A stretch of 64,000 bases of DNA from RGIG9041 sp045593905 (GTDB lineage: Bacteria > Bacillota > Clostridia > Oscillospirales > QAKW01). Position numbers and translations under genes: made by a program. How positions within the stretch are numbered: the stretch's first letter is position 1; each line of letters opens with the position of its first letter. This document shows positions 15,859-24,390 of the stretch, piece after piece. The notes beneath the pieces are model-generated. The model saw nothing but the letters and a program-made list of their open reading frames with translations, made no database searches and was not told the DNA's origin. The stretch is from assembly GCA_045593905.1 (NCBI GenBank), contig JAZNXL010000024.1, positions 61,492 through 125,491 on the forward strand, given 5' to 3'.

Positions 15859-16890
15859 TTACCTTATAGTGCCGCCGCCAACTACGGTGTCGTCAATGTA
15901 AACCACCGCCGCCTGTCCTGCAGTAATTGCACGTTGGGGCGCATCAAATTCAATTTTTACCCACTTGCCGCCGTCCATAGCGGTAACAGTAGCAGGTGCC
16001 TCTTTTGCCTTATATCGTGTTTTCACCTTTGCTTTAAAAGGCTGGTCGGGAGGCGCGAAAGCGACCCAGTTAAAATCCCACGTTAAAAGAGTCCGTGAGA
16101 AAAGCTTGTCGTTTTCGCAAAGCACTACACGGTTGTTTTGCATGTCTTTTTCACAAACATACATTGGGTGCGGCAGCGCAAGACCAAGGCCTTTTCGCTG
16201 ACCGATTGTGTAGCGTATCATACCCTTGTGGCGACCAAGAACTTTGCCGTTTTTATCAACAAAATCGCCCTCGGGATATTTTTTGTTTGTATAGTTTTCA
16301 ATAAATTTTGCATAGTCACCGTCAGGTACAAAGCAAATATCTTGCGAGTCTTTTTTGTTAGCGTTAACAAGACCAAGGCTTTGTGCCATTTCACGCACCT
16401 CGGCTTTTGAAAACTCGCCGAGCGGCAAAATCGTTTTTGAAAGCTCGTCTTGTGTTAGCGAATAAAGAACATAGCTTTGGTCTTTTGACTCGTCGTGACC
16501 TTTTTTGAGCAAATACCTGTCGCCCGACTTTTCTACCCTTGCGTAGTGGCCTGTAACAATGCAGTCGCAACCCATTTTTTCGGCCTGTTTTAGAAGTGTC
16601 GAAAACTTTATGTGTCGGTTGCAGTCGATACAGGGGTTGGGGGTGAGCCCTTTTTCGTAGGCATCAACAAATCGGCAAATAACCTCTTTTTCAAAGTCGC
16701 CCGAAAAATCAAACACCTCGTGAGGTATACCAAAACTGTCGCAAACGGCTTTGGCGTCGTGCTCATCATTTTGACCGCAGCCAAAAAGACGCATAGTACC
16801 GCCTATGCAGTCAAAACCCTTGCTTTTTATAATGGCGGCGCAGACTGAAGAGTCAACGCCGCCGCTCATTGCAATTAACGCTTTTTTCAT
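15859..16890 (-). CDS. mnmA: tRNA-specific 2-thiouridylase MnmA
   Basis: 343 residues. N-terminal ATP-pyrophosphatase P-loop MSGGVDSSV (8-16), the first catalytic Cys in NPCIDCNRHIKF, and the second in KDSQDICFV, plus GHYARVEK and KDQSYVL. It thiolates U34 of Lys, Glu and Gln tRNAs, taking sulfur through an IscS/NifS relay. Full length for the family. Its start overlaps the stop of the CofE-like gene by one base. Confidence 0.96.
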   Translation of the reverse strand: MKKALIAMSGGVDSSVCAAIIKSKGFDCIGGTMRLFGCGQNDEHDAKAVCDSFGIPHEVFDFSGDFEKEVICRFVDAYEKGLTPNPCIDCNRHIKFSTLLKQAEKMGCDCIVTGHYARVEKSGDRYLLKKGHDESKDQSYVLYSLTQDELSKTILPLGEFSKAEVREMAQSLGLVNANKKDSQDICFVPDGDYAKFIENYTNKKYPEGDFVDKNGKVLGRHKGMIRYTIGQRKGLGLALPHPMYVCEKDMQNNRVVLCENDKLFSRTLLTWDFNWVAFAPPDQPFKAKVKTRYKAKEAPATVTAMDGGKWVKIEFDAPQRAITAGQAAVVYIDDTVVGGGTIR

Positions 16891-17576
16891 TATATTTTGC
16901 GGATAATTCCCATTGGTGTTTGCTGACGTGACTGACCGAGCGGGTTGTCTTTTAATACCTTTGCATAAAGCTCACGCGAGATGCTCTCGTCTGAAATGCC
17001 AAGAATTTCGCCGTCAAGGTCGTTAATATCAACAATAATTGTGTCAAAGCCGATACGCTCTTTAATTTGAACTGCTACTGCATCGGGGTTTGTAGGGCCG
17101 AGTACAACGCAGTGGTTATAAGGCGGAATTGTGCAGTCGCAGGGACCGTCAATTGATTTTGCCTTGTGACCTGCTATATCGTAAAAGATACCGCGCTTGC
17201 CAACAAGCTTACCGCATGCCGAACAAAATGCTGCAAACAAAATTTTAATAACACCGCACTCGCGAAGCGCCATCTCCATTGTTTCGGGGATAGAAAGACC
17301 GATTCCGTAGGGTGATTTGTAAACAAACTTGCATAAAAGCTTTGCAAGCGGACGGGGTTTGATTTGGTCCATAGGAATTGCGCGTTTTTGGGTACAAGCA
17401 ACGCATTTTTCTGAAATAAAGAGTATGTCGCCCTCTACCATATTGTCTTTTGCGTATTTTTCACAAACGTCGCAAATATCGTCAGCATCGGTAATAACGT
17501 GTGTTTTTATAGGGTAGCGCTCGTATTTAACGCCGTCTACCTCGATTACAAGATTTTTGTTTTCGTTAGCCTGCAT
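16890..17576 (-). CDS. CofE-like (F420-0:gamma-glutamyl ligase family) protein
   Basis: 228 residues related to coenzyme F420-0:L-glutamate ligase (COG1478): N-terminal PIKTHVITDADDI, then GDILFISEK, and a middle domain with VYKSPYGIGLSIPETM. Stand-alone members are common in clostridia that make no F420, and this window has no other F420 gene, so ligation of glutamate or a related acid to a different acceptor is more likely. It carries an added cysteine-rich stretch (DVCEKY, SEKCVACTQK, FCSACGK, GPCDC). Coupled by overlap to mnmA. Confidence 0.78.
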   Translation of the reverse strand: MQANENKNLVIEVDGVKYERYPIKTHVITDADDICDVCEKYAKDNMVEGDILFISEKCVACTQKRAIPMDQIKPRPLAKLLCKFVYKSPYGIGLSIPETMEMALRECGVIKILFAAFCSACGKLVGKRGIFYDIAGHKAKSIDGPCDCTIPPYNHCVVLGPTNPDAVAVQIKERIGFDTIIVDINDLDGEILGISDESISRELYAKVLKDNPLGQSRQQTPMGIIRKI

Positions 17577-17589
17577 TTTTATATCTCCT

Positions 17590-18318
17590 TTATATTTCTA
17601 TTTGTGTAAGCGGCTCGGCACACACAACTTCAATTTGCTTTTCAAGACCGTAGTTTTTAAGTCCGAGCAGCACCTCGGAGCGTGCGACAAGCGGGGTATT
17701 ATTTGTTTCGCTTATGTGGGCAAGAACTGCTTTTTTAGTGCCGTTTGATGCAAGGTAGGTTATAACCTTTGCGCAGTCGGTGTTAGAAAGATGTCCGTTG
17801 TCAGAAAGTATTCTGCTTTTAAGTGCAGCAGGGTAAGGGCCCGCTTTTAACATATTTACATCGTGATTACACTCGAGCATTACGGCGTCGCAGTTTACAA
17901 ACTGCGAAAGCATACACTCTGTCACCCTGCCTGTATCGGTAGCAACCGCAACAGACTTGTTACCTGCGGTTATTTTGTAGCCGACGCAGTCAACATCGTG
18001 ACAACATTCAAAGTACGACACCGCCATACTGCCTACCGTAACGGGCGCGCGCATTTTGTTGCAACCCTCGATATCTACTGCTGAGTAAAATGGTGCCGAT
18101 ATTTTGTTTTTTAGTGTTGCAAGACCTTTTACATGGTCGCTGTGCGAGTGTGTAACAAATACCGCGCTTATGTTTTTTGGGGTAAGGCCCTCTGTTAAAA
18201 GCGCATCGCTAAGCGCTTTATAGGTTGTCCCGCAGTCGATAATTATTACATCGTTTTGGTATATTATAACAGTTGAATTTGCCTTTGAGCCGGATGCGGC
18301 AACTAACAGTTTTAACAT
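17590..18318 (-). CDS. MBL-fold metallo-hydrolase, YycJ/WalJ type
   Basis: 242 residues with the metallo-beta-lactamase motif THSHSDH at about 56-62, an early ASGSKANS segment, and VATDTGRVTE giving the later Asp. These match the YycJ/WalJ branch, thought to be a nuclease connected to DNA or cell-wall homeostasis in B. subtilis; here no walK/walR genes are adjacent. It heads the six-gene operon down to rlmA. Confidence 0.87.
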   Translation of the reverse strand: MLKLLVAASGSKANSTVIIYQNDVIIIDCGTTYKALSDALLTEGLTPKNISAVFVTHSHSDHVKGLATLKNKISAPFYSAVDIEGCNKMRAPVTVGSMAVSYFECCHDVDCVGYKITAGNKSVAVATDTGRVTECMLSQFVNCDAVMLECNHDVNMLKAGPYPAALKSRILSDNGHLSNTDCAKVITYLASNGTKKAVLAHISETNNTPLVARSEVLLGLKNYGLEKQIEVVCAEPLTQIEI

Positions 18319-18380
18319 TGATTTTCCTTAAAAGTTATATTTAGTTTATTATATAACTGTTATAATTATAAGTCAACAAT

Positions 18381-18411
18381 AAAAAAAGGCTTTCGCAAAA
18401 TGCGAAAGCCT
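18381..18411 (-). terminator. Terminator of pyrR-uraA
   Basis: Arms 18387-18397 and 18401-18411 (AGGCTTTCGCA and complement) followed on the minus strand by a run of Ts (18381-18387). Confidence 0.9.
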
Positions 18412-18426
18412 TTAACTTTTTAAGTG

Positions 18427-19767
18427 TTAGTCTTTTTTAGCGTTTAAGATGGTGTTAACGATAATACCAAGAATAAGCGCTGTTGCAATTGAAGTAATTG
18501 TGATTTTTCCGAAGGTGAGCGAAAGACCTCCGATACCTGTAACAAGAATTGTTGATGCGGTAAAGAGGTTTTTGTTCTCTTCGAGGTTAACCTTTTGAAG
18601 CATTTTAAGACCGCTTACTGCGATAAAGCCGTAAAGAGCAATACAAACGCCGCCCATTACGCAAGCAGGAATTGAGTTAACAAATGCAACGAAGGGTGCT
18701 AAGAACGAAATTAAAATTGCAAGAACCGACGTAGTTAAAATTGTAACAACCGATGCGTTACCTGTAATAGCAACACAAGCAACCGACTCGCCGTAGGTTG
18801 TGTTGGGGCAACCGCCAAAGAAAGCGCCTGCCATTGAGCCTACGCCGTCGCCAAGAAGAGTTCTGTGAAGACCGGGTTCTTCTAAAAGATCACGTTCAAT
18901 GATTGAAGAGATGTTTTTGTGGTCAGCAACATGCTCGGCAAAAACAACGAAAGCAACGGGAACGTAAGCTGCAGCAATTGTGCCGATATATGCGCCGTTT
19001 AATTCTTTAAAGCCGCCAAGCGCTGTTAAGAAGGTAAACTCAGGAACGGTAATAAAGCTTGAAAGCTTAACACCGTCAGCAAAAAGCGAGGTAATTGGTG
19101 ACACGTTTAAAACTTTAAGTGCGTCAACACCGGCAACGTTACCGATAACGGTAAAGATACCTGCAAGAGCGTAGCCTGCAAGAATACCGATGATAAAAGG
19201 GATAAGTCTTGTCATTTTTTTGCCGTAGGTTGAGCAAAGTGTAACAACAATAAGTGTTACGATACCGCAAAGAATTGCAATAAGTGTATGGCCTGTTTCA
19301 ACACCGGGCTTCTGAAGGTCGCCAACAGCGTTGCCTGCAAGTGAAAGACCAATGATAGCAACGGTAGGACCGATAACAACGGGCGGCATAAGTTTGTTTA
19401 ACCAGTTAACGCCTGCAAACTTAACTGCAACAGCAATTACAACGTAAACAAGTCCTGCCATAACTGCGCCGATAATGAGTCCAAGGTAACCGAGAGCTAC
19501 CGACACACCGCCTGCAAACGCAGCTGCCATTGAGCCTAAAAAGGCAAACGACGAGCCAAGAAATACAGGGCTTTTAAACTTGGTAAAAAGAAGGTAAACA
19601 AAAGTACCTACGCCTGCGCCAAAAAGTGCAGCGGCAGGGCTCATACCGTTTCCTACAATTATAGGTACAACGAGCGTTGCCGCCATAATTGCAAGGAGCT
19701 GCTGAATTGCAAACACGATGGTTTGCGAAAACTTGGGTCTTGCTTCTACATCGTAGATGAGTTTCAT
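18427..19767 (-). CDS. uraA: Uracil/xanthine permease, NCS2 family
   Basis: 446 residues with about 14 membrane segments. Family landmarks are QQLLAIMAATLVVP near residue 25, LGSSFAFLG near 75, the FVVFAEHVADHKN substrate-binding helix with its Glu, and GCPNTTYGES, which is the conserved second substrate Glu region. Linked to pyrR (27 bases upstream), so uracil is the likely cargo, moved with protons. A strong AGGAGG ribosome binding site precedes the ATG. Confidence 0.93.
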   Translation of the reverse strand: MKLIYDVEARPKFSQTIVFAIQQLLAIMAATLVVPIIVGNGMSPAAALFGAGVGTFVYLLFTKFKSPVFLGSSFAFLGSMAAAFAGGVSVALGYLGLIIGAVMAGLVYVVIAVAVKFAGVNWLNKLMPPVVIGPTVAIIGLSLAGNAVGDLQKPGVETGHTLIAILCGIVTLIVVTLCSTYGKKMTRLIPFIIGILAGYALAGIFTVIGNVAGVDALKVLNVSPITSLFADGVKLSSFITVPEFTFLTALGGFKELNGAYIGTIAAAYVPVAFVVFAEHVADHKNISSIIERDLLEEPGLHRTLLGDGVGSMAGAFFGGCPNTTYGESVACVAITGNASVVTILTTSVLAILISFLAPFVAFVNSIPACVMGGVCIALYGFIAVSGLKMLQKVNLEENKNLFTASTILVTGIGGLSLTFGKITITSIATALILGIIVNTILNAKKD

Positions 19768-19794
19768 TTTTATATCCTCCTAAAAAATATTAAA

Positions 19795-20316
19795 CTATTC
19801 TACTGTAACACCGTACTCGCCGTCGTACTCGAGCACCTTCACATAAACACGCTCACCTTTGTTTGTGGGTATGTTTTTGCCTACAAAATCGCCCCTTATG
19901 GGAAGTTCGCGGTGGCCTCTGTCAACAAGCACTGCATACTGTATACAGGCAGGTCTGCCAAGCTTTATAATGGCGTCGATTGCGGCGCGTGCAGTACGCC
20001 CTGTATACAAAACGTCGTCAACAAGCACAACTGTTTTACCCTCAACATCGAACGGAATATCAGTTCCAAGCACCGACGGTTGCGGCGCGTCGGTTGACAG
20101 GTCGTCACGGTAGAGAGTAACGTCAACCTTGCCTGTTAACACCTTTTTTCCTGTTATATCAAAAATATTGTCGGCAATTATGTTTGCGAGCGGTACACCG
20201 CGTCTGCAAATACCAACAAGATATACGTTTTGTATATCGTTGTTTCTTTCGACAATTTGGTGCGAAAGCCGTTTGAGTGTTCGCATCAAAGCGTCTTTAT
20301 CAACTACTGTTTTCAT
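19795..20316 (-). CDS. pyrR: PyrR: pyrimidine operon attenuator / uracil phosphoribosyltransferase
   Basis: 173 residues from the ATG at 20316, chosen because GGAG lies 7 bases before it and this gives the family length; longer in-frame starts run into the leader terminator. PRPP-binding motif VVLVDDVLYTGRTARAA (about 93-109) and the YLVGICRRG and TLYRDDL segments are all present. PyrR binds UMP and pyr leader RNAs to favour termination and also makes UMP from uracil and PRPP. It is first in the pyrR-uraA operon behind its own leader terminator. Confidence 0.95.
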   Translation of the reverse strand: MKTVVDKDALMRTLKRLSHQIVERNNDIQNVYLVGICRRGVPLANIIADNIFDITGKKVLTGKVDVTLYRDDLSTDAPQPSVLGTDIPFDVEGKTVVLVDDVLYTGRTARAAIDAIIKLGRPACIQYAVLVDRGHRELPIRGDFVGKNIPTNKGERVYVKVLEYDGEYGVTVE

Positions 20317-20324
20317 AAAAAACT

Positions 20325-20362
20325 CCAAAAAAATACCCCGTAATTCCAAAAGGCTACGGAGT
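20325..20362 (-). terminator. Leader terminator (attenuator) before pyrR
   Basis: On the minus strand, an 8-pair stem (20355-20362 with 20335-20342, one G-U) is followed by seven Ts, 10 bases before the pyrR start. A terminator in the leader of pyrR-uraA is what PyrR-type attenuation needs. I could not find a clear match to the known PyrR-binding loop upstream of it. Confidence 0.7.
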
Positions 20363-20425
20363 GTGGGCATTTACCTTTCAGACATCTAAAGTATCTGTAT
20401 TAAAGGCTATATCATATTTAAGTTA

Positions 20426-20454
20426 ATTGTATCACCGTACAAGTTAAAAGTAAA
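20426..20454 (-). promoter_or_regulatory. Promoter of pyrR-uraA
   Basis: On the minus strand, -35 TTTACT (20449-20454), 17-base spacer, -10 TACAAT (20426-20431). It gives a leader of about 100 bases that includes the terminator at 20325-20362. Confidence 0.55.
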
Positions 20455-20474
20455 GCATTTTACGACAAATTTCT

Positions 20475-20503
20475 TTGACTTTAAACGGTTACTATAATAT
20501 AAT
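20475..20503 (+). promoter_or_regulatory. Promoter of the hexapeptide acetyltransferase gene
   Basis: -35 TTGACT (20475-20480), 17-base spacer, -10 TATAAT (20498-20503), with AGAGAGG as ribosome binding site shortly after. Confidence 0.7.
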
Positions 20504-20527
20504 GTTAAAAAGAGAGGACGGCTTAAA

Positions 20528-21019
20528 ATGATTAAAAAATTTATAAGAAATATTCTTTATAAAAACAATACCGACTCGTTCTGGAAAAATTATAAAAAAG
20601 CGCAAAACGGCTCGGTTTTATCAGCCATTAAGTGCCGTAGGCTTGCTGAAAAATACGGCGCGTTCATACCTGTTTCAAAAACGATTTTGCCCTTTACAAC
20701 ACCTCACCAGTTTTACGGAATTTTTATTTCTCAAGGCGCAACAATAGGCAAAAACTGTACTATTTTCCAACAGGTTACTATCGGCTCGAACACTTTGGAC
20801 GATAGCAAAAACGCCGGCGCACCCATAATTTGCGACAACGTTTATATCGGTGCGGGCGCAAAAATTATAGGCGGTGTTACAATTGGCAAAAACGCACGTA
20901 TCGGCGCTAACTGTGTAGTTGTAAACGACGTGCCCGAAAACGCAACCGTAGTTTGCCAAAAAGCACGCGTAATCGAGCATAAAACCTTGCGCGACAACAC
21001 TTTTAAATTTTTTAAATAA
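20528..21019 (+). CDS. Hexapeptide-repeat acetyltransferase, serine acetyltransferase-like
   Basis: 163 residues. The second half is a left-handed beta helix of isoleucine-patch hexapeptides (GATIGKNCTIFQQVTIG, VYIGAGAKIIGGVTIGKNARIGANCVV, DVPENATVV) close to CysE and to sugar O-acetyltransferases. The N-terminal helical domain is short compared with CysE, so I cannot fix the substrate: serine or a cell-surface sugar are both possible. No cysK lies nearby. It has its own promoter. Confidence 0.78.
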   Translation: MIKKFIRNILYKNNTDSFWKNYKKAQNGSVLSAIKCRRLAEKYGAFIPVSKTILPFTTPHQFYGIFISQGATIGKNCTIFQQVTIGSNTLDDSKNAGAPIICDNVYIGAGAKIIGGVTIGKNARIGANCVVVNDVPENATVVCQKARVIEHKTLRDNTFKFFK

Positions 21020-21021
21020 AA

Positions 21022-21096
21022 CTTTTTGTGTGTCCGTCTTTTAGTACACCTACTGTTTTATAATGTGGGTGTAAAACAAAAACGGAGGACACAAAA
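21022..21096 (+). promoter_or_regulatory. Inverted repeat overlapping the ribosome binding site of the ankyrin-like gene
   Basis: Bases from about 21023 to 21036 (TTTTGTGTGTCCGT) are nearly complementary to bases from about 21080 to 21096, which hold ACGGAGGACACAAAA and thus the Shine-Dalgarno GGAGGA. An inner TACACC/GGTGTA pair stacks inside. If a transcript includes both arms the ribosome binding site would be hidden. A -10-like TATAAT at 21059-21064 could instead start transcription after the left arm. Confidence 0.4.
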
Positions 21097-21525
21097 ATGA
21101 ATAAAAAAATAGGATATATTGAAAGAATTTTAATTGACGAGTGCAAGAGCGAAAACCCGTCGTTTGCACAAATTAACAGGTTGTTTGACCTTGGCGCAAA
21201 CCCCAATGCAGTTAACGAATACGGCGAGTGCGTGCTCTCGCAGGTGTTTAAGGCATACTGCGGCGGCGAAAACCAAATCAGAAAGTCGGTTTATGCACCG
21301 CAACTTGTGATTGCGTTTTTGGTAAACGGTTTTGACGTAAGACGCCACGGACTAAACGTTATAAGCGAAATGCAAAACAGCATTTACGACCGTAATATGC
21401 GCCTTGCAATAAAAATTATTTTAGACAGACGCCGCGCTGCATTCAAGTCGGACTGCAAGACAGTGCGTCTTTGTTTAAAGTCAATTACAGGCAAAGCGTA
21501 TAAAAAACTCGCACAGGCAATATAA
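21097..21525 (+). CDS. Ankyrin-like hypothetical protein, 142 aa
   Basis: A small basic cytosolic protein. Residues 24-46 (INRLFDLGANPNAVNEYGECVLS) match one ankyrin repeat unit, with the LF.LGANPN turn and a following YG; the segment LVIAFLVNGFDVRRHGLNVI reads as a second, weaker unit. The C-terminus is Lys/Arg rich. Ankyrin repeats bind proteins; no partner is evident. GGAGGA lies 8 bases before the ATG, inside a possible stem. Ends at a strong terminator. Confidence 0.65.
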   Translation: MNKKIGYIERILIDECKSENPSFAQINRLFDLGANPNAVNEYGECVLSQVFKAYCGGENQIRKSVYAPQLVIAFLVNGFDVRRHGLNVISEMQNSIYDRNMRLAIKIILDRRRAAFKSDCKTVRLCLKSITGKAYKKLAQAI

Positions 21526-21526
21526 A

Positions 21527-21548
21527 AAAAGACCCCGAGGGGTCTTTT
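21527..21548. terminator. Bidirectional terminator
   Basis: Stem AGACCCC/GGGGTCT (21530-21536 and 21539-21545) with A- and T-runs on both sides, between convergent genes. Confidence 0.88.
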
Positions 21549-22081
21549 TATATTGCAACAGGGAAAAACAAATAACCGATATTTAAAAAGTGCCAAACAA
21601 AAACTAAAACAACAGGAATTAAAATTGCAAAAGCCAAAAAGCGCCATTTTACAAAATTGTACTCTTTAACGTTTTCGCGGTATTCAACCTGTTTTTCTGG
21701 CGACAAGTCGGCAAAAATTTCGGCGCGGACTGTGCGTATGTCTTTATTAAGACCCCACACGCCCATACGCAGCTCGTTATTACCCTCTTTTACCTCGTGT
21801 GAGGTTGACGACATAAACACAAGTGAGATTACAACCGAAACAGGCAGTGCCCACTGCCAATAAAAAAAGGTATAAAGCGCAGTATTAAACAGGGTGGCGA
21901 GCAAAAGGTAAAACACCTCGGCAGTCGGCGCGCGTTTTAAGTTAAGCGCGCGTTTGTAAACGATTGCGCGAATAAAGTAGGTTGCAATAATCAAAACCAC
22001 CAAAACGCCAAATATTTTTGCCGCCGTTATTGCATTTTGAAACGGCAGTAATGTTTTTTGTAAAATCGAATAGTTTTCCAT
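21548..22081 (-). CDS. Hypothetical membrane protein, 177 aa
   Basis: I do not recognise this family. The ATG at 22081 is chosen because GAGG lies 8-9 bases before it. Hydrophobic segments: about residues 23-41 (FGVLVVLIIATYFIRAIVY), 57-88 (a pair broken by a Trp-rich turn), and 150-172 (FLAFAILIPVVLVFVWHFL). Between the second and third is a charged stretch with EVKEGNNELRMGVWGLNKDIRTVRAEIF. A four-helix inner-membrane protein with a cytosolic loop is the simplest reading. No link to neighbours is apparent. Confidence 0.65.
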   Translation of the reverse strand: MENYSILQKTLLPFQNAITAAKIFGVLVVLIIATYFIRAIVYKRALNLKRAPTAEVFYLLLATLFNTALYTFFYWQWALPVSVVISLVFMSSTSHEVKEGNNELRMGVWGLNKDIRTVRAEIFADLSPEKQVEYRENVKEYNFVKWRFLAFAILIPVVLVFVWHFLNIGYLFFPVAI

Positions 22082-22157
22082 AAAAATACCTCGTAACAAT
22101 GATACCACTATAGTATGCAGTTTTTCAAGTTATAAATTAAATTTAACAAAAACCGTG

Positions 22158-22185
22158 TTGACTTTAGATTTTATGAGTATATAAT
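22158..22185 (+). promoter_or_regulatory. Promoter of mltG
   Basis: -35 TTGACT (22158-22163), 16-base spacer, -10 TATAAT (22180-22185); AGGAGA ribosome binding site follows before the ATG at 22222. Confidence 0.65.
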
Positions 22186-22221
22186 AAAAGTGAACAAGGC
22201 TTTATTATATAGGAGAAAACA

Positions 22222-23469
22222 ATGCCTCAAAATAATCAACCAAGACGAAATATAACAGGCTCGTATCCCGGCGTTACAGGCTCTTACAAAAGCCCTAATG
22301 CGCCGCAGCCAAAGCAATCTGTGTCTCCGCCCAAAACCGAGCAGTTAAAAACGGTGAGCGCACCCAAAAAACAACCGCAGAGCTTCGATTTTAAAGCGTG
22401 GTTTTCGAGCGATAATATGAAAGTGTTTTTAAAGCATTTAAAGTATTACGGTGCAATTGTTTTAGCTGCGCTTTTGCTTACGGTTTGTATTGTAAACGTA
22501 AGTAACGACGTGTTTGCGTTTATAAAACCTGACGACAGCATTGTTGTAAATATTCCAAAGGGCACATCAACAATGGGTATTGCAAAAATACTCAAAAAGA
22601 ACAATGTTATTGAGCATCCGCTTGTGTTTATGCTTTACTCAAAGCTAAAAAGAGCAGACGGGCAGTTCCAATACGGCGATTATTCGCTCAATTCCAACCT
22701 CGGTTACGACCTTGTAATTGCAAAGCTCAAAAAAGCTTCGGTACAGGCGCAAACAGTAACCTTTACAATTCCCGAAGGCTCAACGCAAGACAAGGTTGTT
22801 GAAATTTTAACCTCAAAACGCTATCTTTCGGCATCTGACCTTGAGTCAGCGCTAAACGACTACGAGTACGAGGAGTTTGAGTTTGTATCACAAATTCCCG
22901 ACCGCCGCTGCAGACTCGAGGGATATATTTTGGCAGGCGACTACGAAATGTCAGTTGGCGAGAGCGCCGTTTCGGTTGTTGAAAAAATGCTTGAGCGTTT
23001 TAAAACTACCGTTCTTACCGATGCCAACCAAAAACTAATAAAATCAAGCGGACTTACCATTGACCAGGTGGTTACCTTTGCATCACTCGTTCAGGCTGAA
23101 TGTGATAACGCTGACGACTTTAAAACAGTAGCATCGGTATTTAATAACAGACTTAAAAGCGATTCTGACAAAAAGCTTTGCCTTACATCGCCAATAAAAT
23201 ATGTGCTTTCAACCGATAAGGCAACGCTTGATTCAGACGATAAATTCACCGACAGCAAATATAACACATATATTTACGACGGACTCACACCGGGACCTGT
23301 TTGCTTTGTATCAGAAGCTGCAATATCGGCTGTGCTTTCACCCGAATCGTCATCCTATATGTACTTTATTTCAGACGGCGAAAAAACTTATTTTTCAAGC
23401 ACCGAAGATGAGCATACCAAAACGCTCAAAAAAGTATCCGGCGCAAAAGGCACCGAAACAATAAAATAA
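22222..23469 (+). CDS. mltG: Endolytic murein transglycosylase MltG (YceG-like)
   Basis: 415 residues: a Pro/Lys-rich cytosolic N-terminus (1-70), one membrane helix (about 73-93), a LysM-like subdomain and the YceG catalytic domain. The segment TFASLVQAECDNADDFKTVASVFNNRL contains the catalytic Glu and the VFNNRL hallmark; LTPGPVCFVSEAAI matches the substrate-cleft motif. It cuts nascent glycan strands at the outer face of the membrane and so limits peptidoglycan chain length. It stands alone between a promoter and a terminator. Confidence 0.93.
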   Translation: MPQNNQPRRNITGSYPGVTGSYKSPNAPQPKQSVSPPKTEQLKTVSAPKKQPQSFDFKAWFSSDNMKVFLKHLKYYGAIVLAALLLTVCIVNVSNDVFAFIKPDDSIVVNIPKGTSTMGIAKILKKNNVIEHPLVFMLYSKLKRADGQFQYGDYSLNSNLGYDLVIAKLKKASVQAQTVTFTIPEGSTQDKVVEILTSKRYLSASDLESALNDYEYEEFEFVSQIPDRRCRLEGYILAGDYEMSVGESAVSVVEKMLERFKTTVLTDANQKLIKSSGLTIDQVVTFASLVQAECDNADDFKTVASVFNNRLKSDSDKKLCLTSPIKYVLSTDKATLDSDDKFTDSKYNTYIYDGLTPGPVCFVSEAAISAVLSPESSSYMYFISDGEKTYFSSTEDEHTKTLKKVSGAKGTETIK

Positions 23470-23470
23470 A

Positions 23471-23496
23471 AAAACAGGCTTTAAGCCTGTTTTTTA
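23471..23496. terminator. Bidirectional terminator after mltG
   Basis: Stem ACAGGCT/AGCCTGT (23474-23480, 23484-23490) flanked by A- and T-runs between convergent genes. Confidence 0.88.
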
Positions 23497-24390
23497 TTAT
23501 GCGTTTTCGTAAATTCTTACAAGGTGTCTGCCTATTGCGCTAAGGTATTTAAAGCTTGCAATGTAAAGCGCGGGCGGGCAGGAAGGACCTGTTTCAAAGT
23601 TAAGCGAACCTTTGTAGCCAACTTCTTTTAACGCGGTCATAATCGCAGTCCAGTCAATTCTGGGAATTTTGTATCTTGGCGGAACGCCCTGCGTGCTGTA
23701 GGGGTATGTATGAAGGTCCCACATACCGTCGTTGTCGTGAACGTGCAGACAAACAAGACGGTGACCGATTGTTTTAATTGCTTGTACAGGGTCGTCTTGT
23801 GTGCACATACAATGTCCTGTATCGAGGCAGATTGCAAAGTTGTCGCCAAGCTGGTCGCAAATATAAACCATTTCCTCAGCGCGTGACATTGTTGTTGCAC
23901 AGCGGTGTCTATAGTAAAGGTCGCCGTGATGCATATTTTCAAGGCAGCAAACAACACCGGTTTCTTCAAGAGCGGGTATATATTGACGGTAAACCTCGAT
24001 AGCGCGTTCAACCGAGTATTTAAGGTTAACATCGTATCTTCTCTCAACGTAGATATAGGGGTGCTGAATGCAGTATTTACAGCCAAGAGTTTTTGTTGCC
24101 AAAAAGTCGGCGCGGGCAAGCCTTATGTAATGCTCTTCTGACTCGTAAGCGCTTACCTGACCTGTAAACGAGCCGTGTGTCTGGTACACCTCGATGCCGT
24201 ATTTGTCAGCCCAGCCTTTAATTTTTGTAAATTCCTCTATAATTTGCTCGTCGGTAACGTTAAAAATGTCGCCAAACTTACCTTTGGGGCTAAAGAAACC
24301 TCCGAGCTGAAAATCACAAGCGTCAAAACCTGTGTCGTGCAGTCTTTTAAAAGAATCTTCCGAAGCGCCGATTATTACTGAAATTTTCAT
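23497..24390 (-). CDS. Sugar phosphate isomerase/epimerase-like protein with intact metal site
   Basis: 297 residues forming a xylose-isomerase-like TIM barrel (AP endonuclease 2 superfamily). Expected metal and substrate ligands are present: Glu151 in CLENMHH, Asp190 and His193 in CLDTGH, His216/218 in HVHDND, and Glu266 in NFETG. Members isomerise, epimerise or dehydrate sugars and inositols; the substrate here is unknown. The start overlaps the stop of its upstream paralogue by 4 bases (ATGA). The pair ends at the terminator shared with mltG. Confidence 0.85.
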   Translation of the reverse strand: MKISVIIGASEDSFKRLHDTGFDACDFQLGGFFSPKGKFGDIFNVTDEQIIEEFTKIKGWADKYGIEVYQTHGSFTGQVSAYESEEHYIRLARADFLATKTLGCKYCIQHPYIYVERRYDVNLKYSVERAIEVYRQYIPALEETGVVCCLENMHHGDLYYRHRCATTMSRAEEMVYICDQLGDNFAICLDTGHCMCTQDDPVQAIKTIGHRLVCLHVHDNDGMWDLHTYPYSTQGVPPRYKIPRIDWTAIMTALKEVGYKGSLNFETGPSCPPALYIASFKYLSAIGRHLVRIYENA

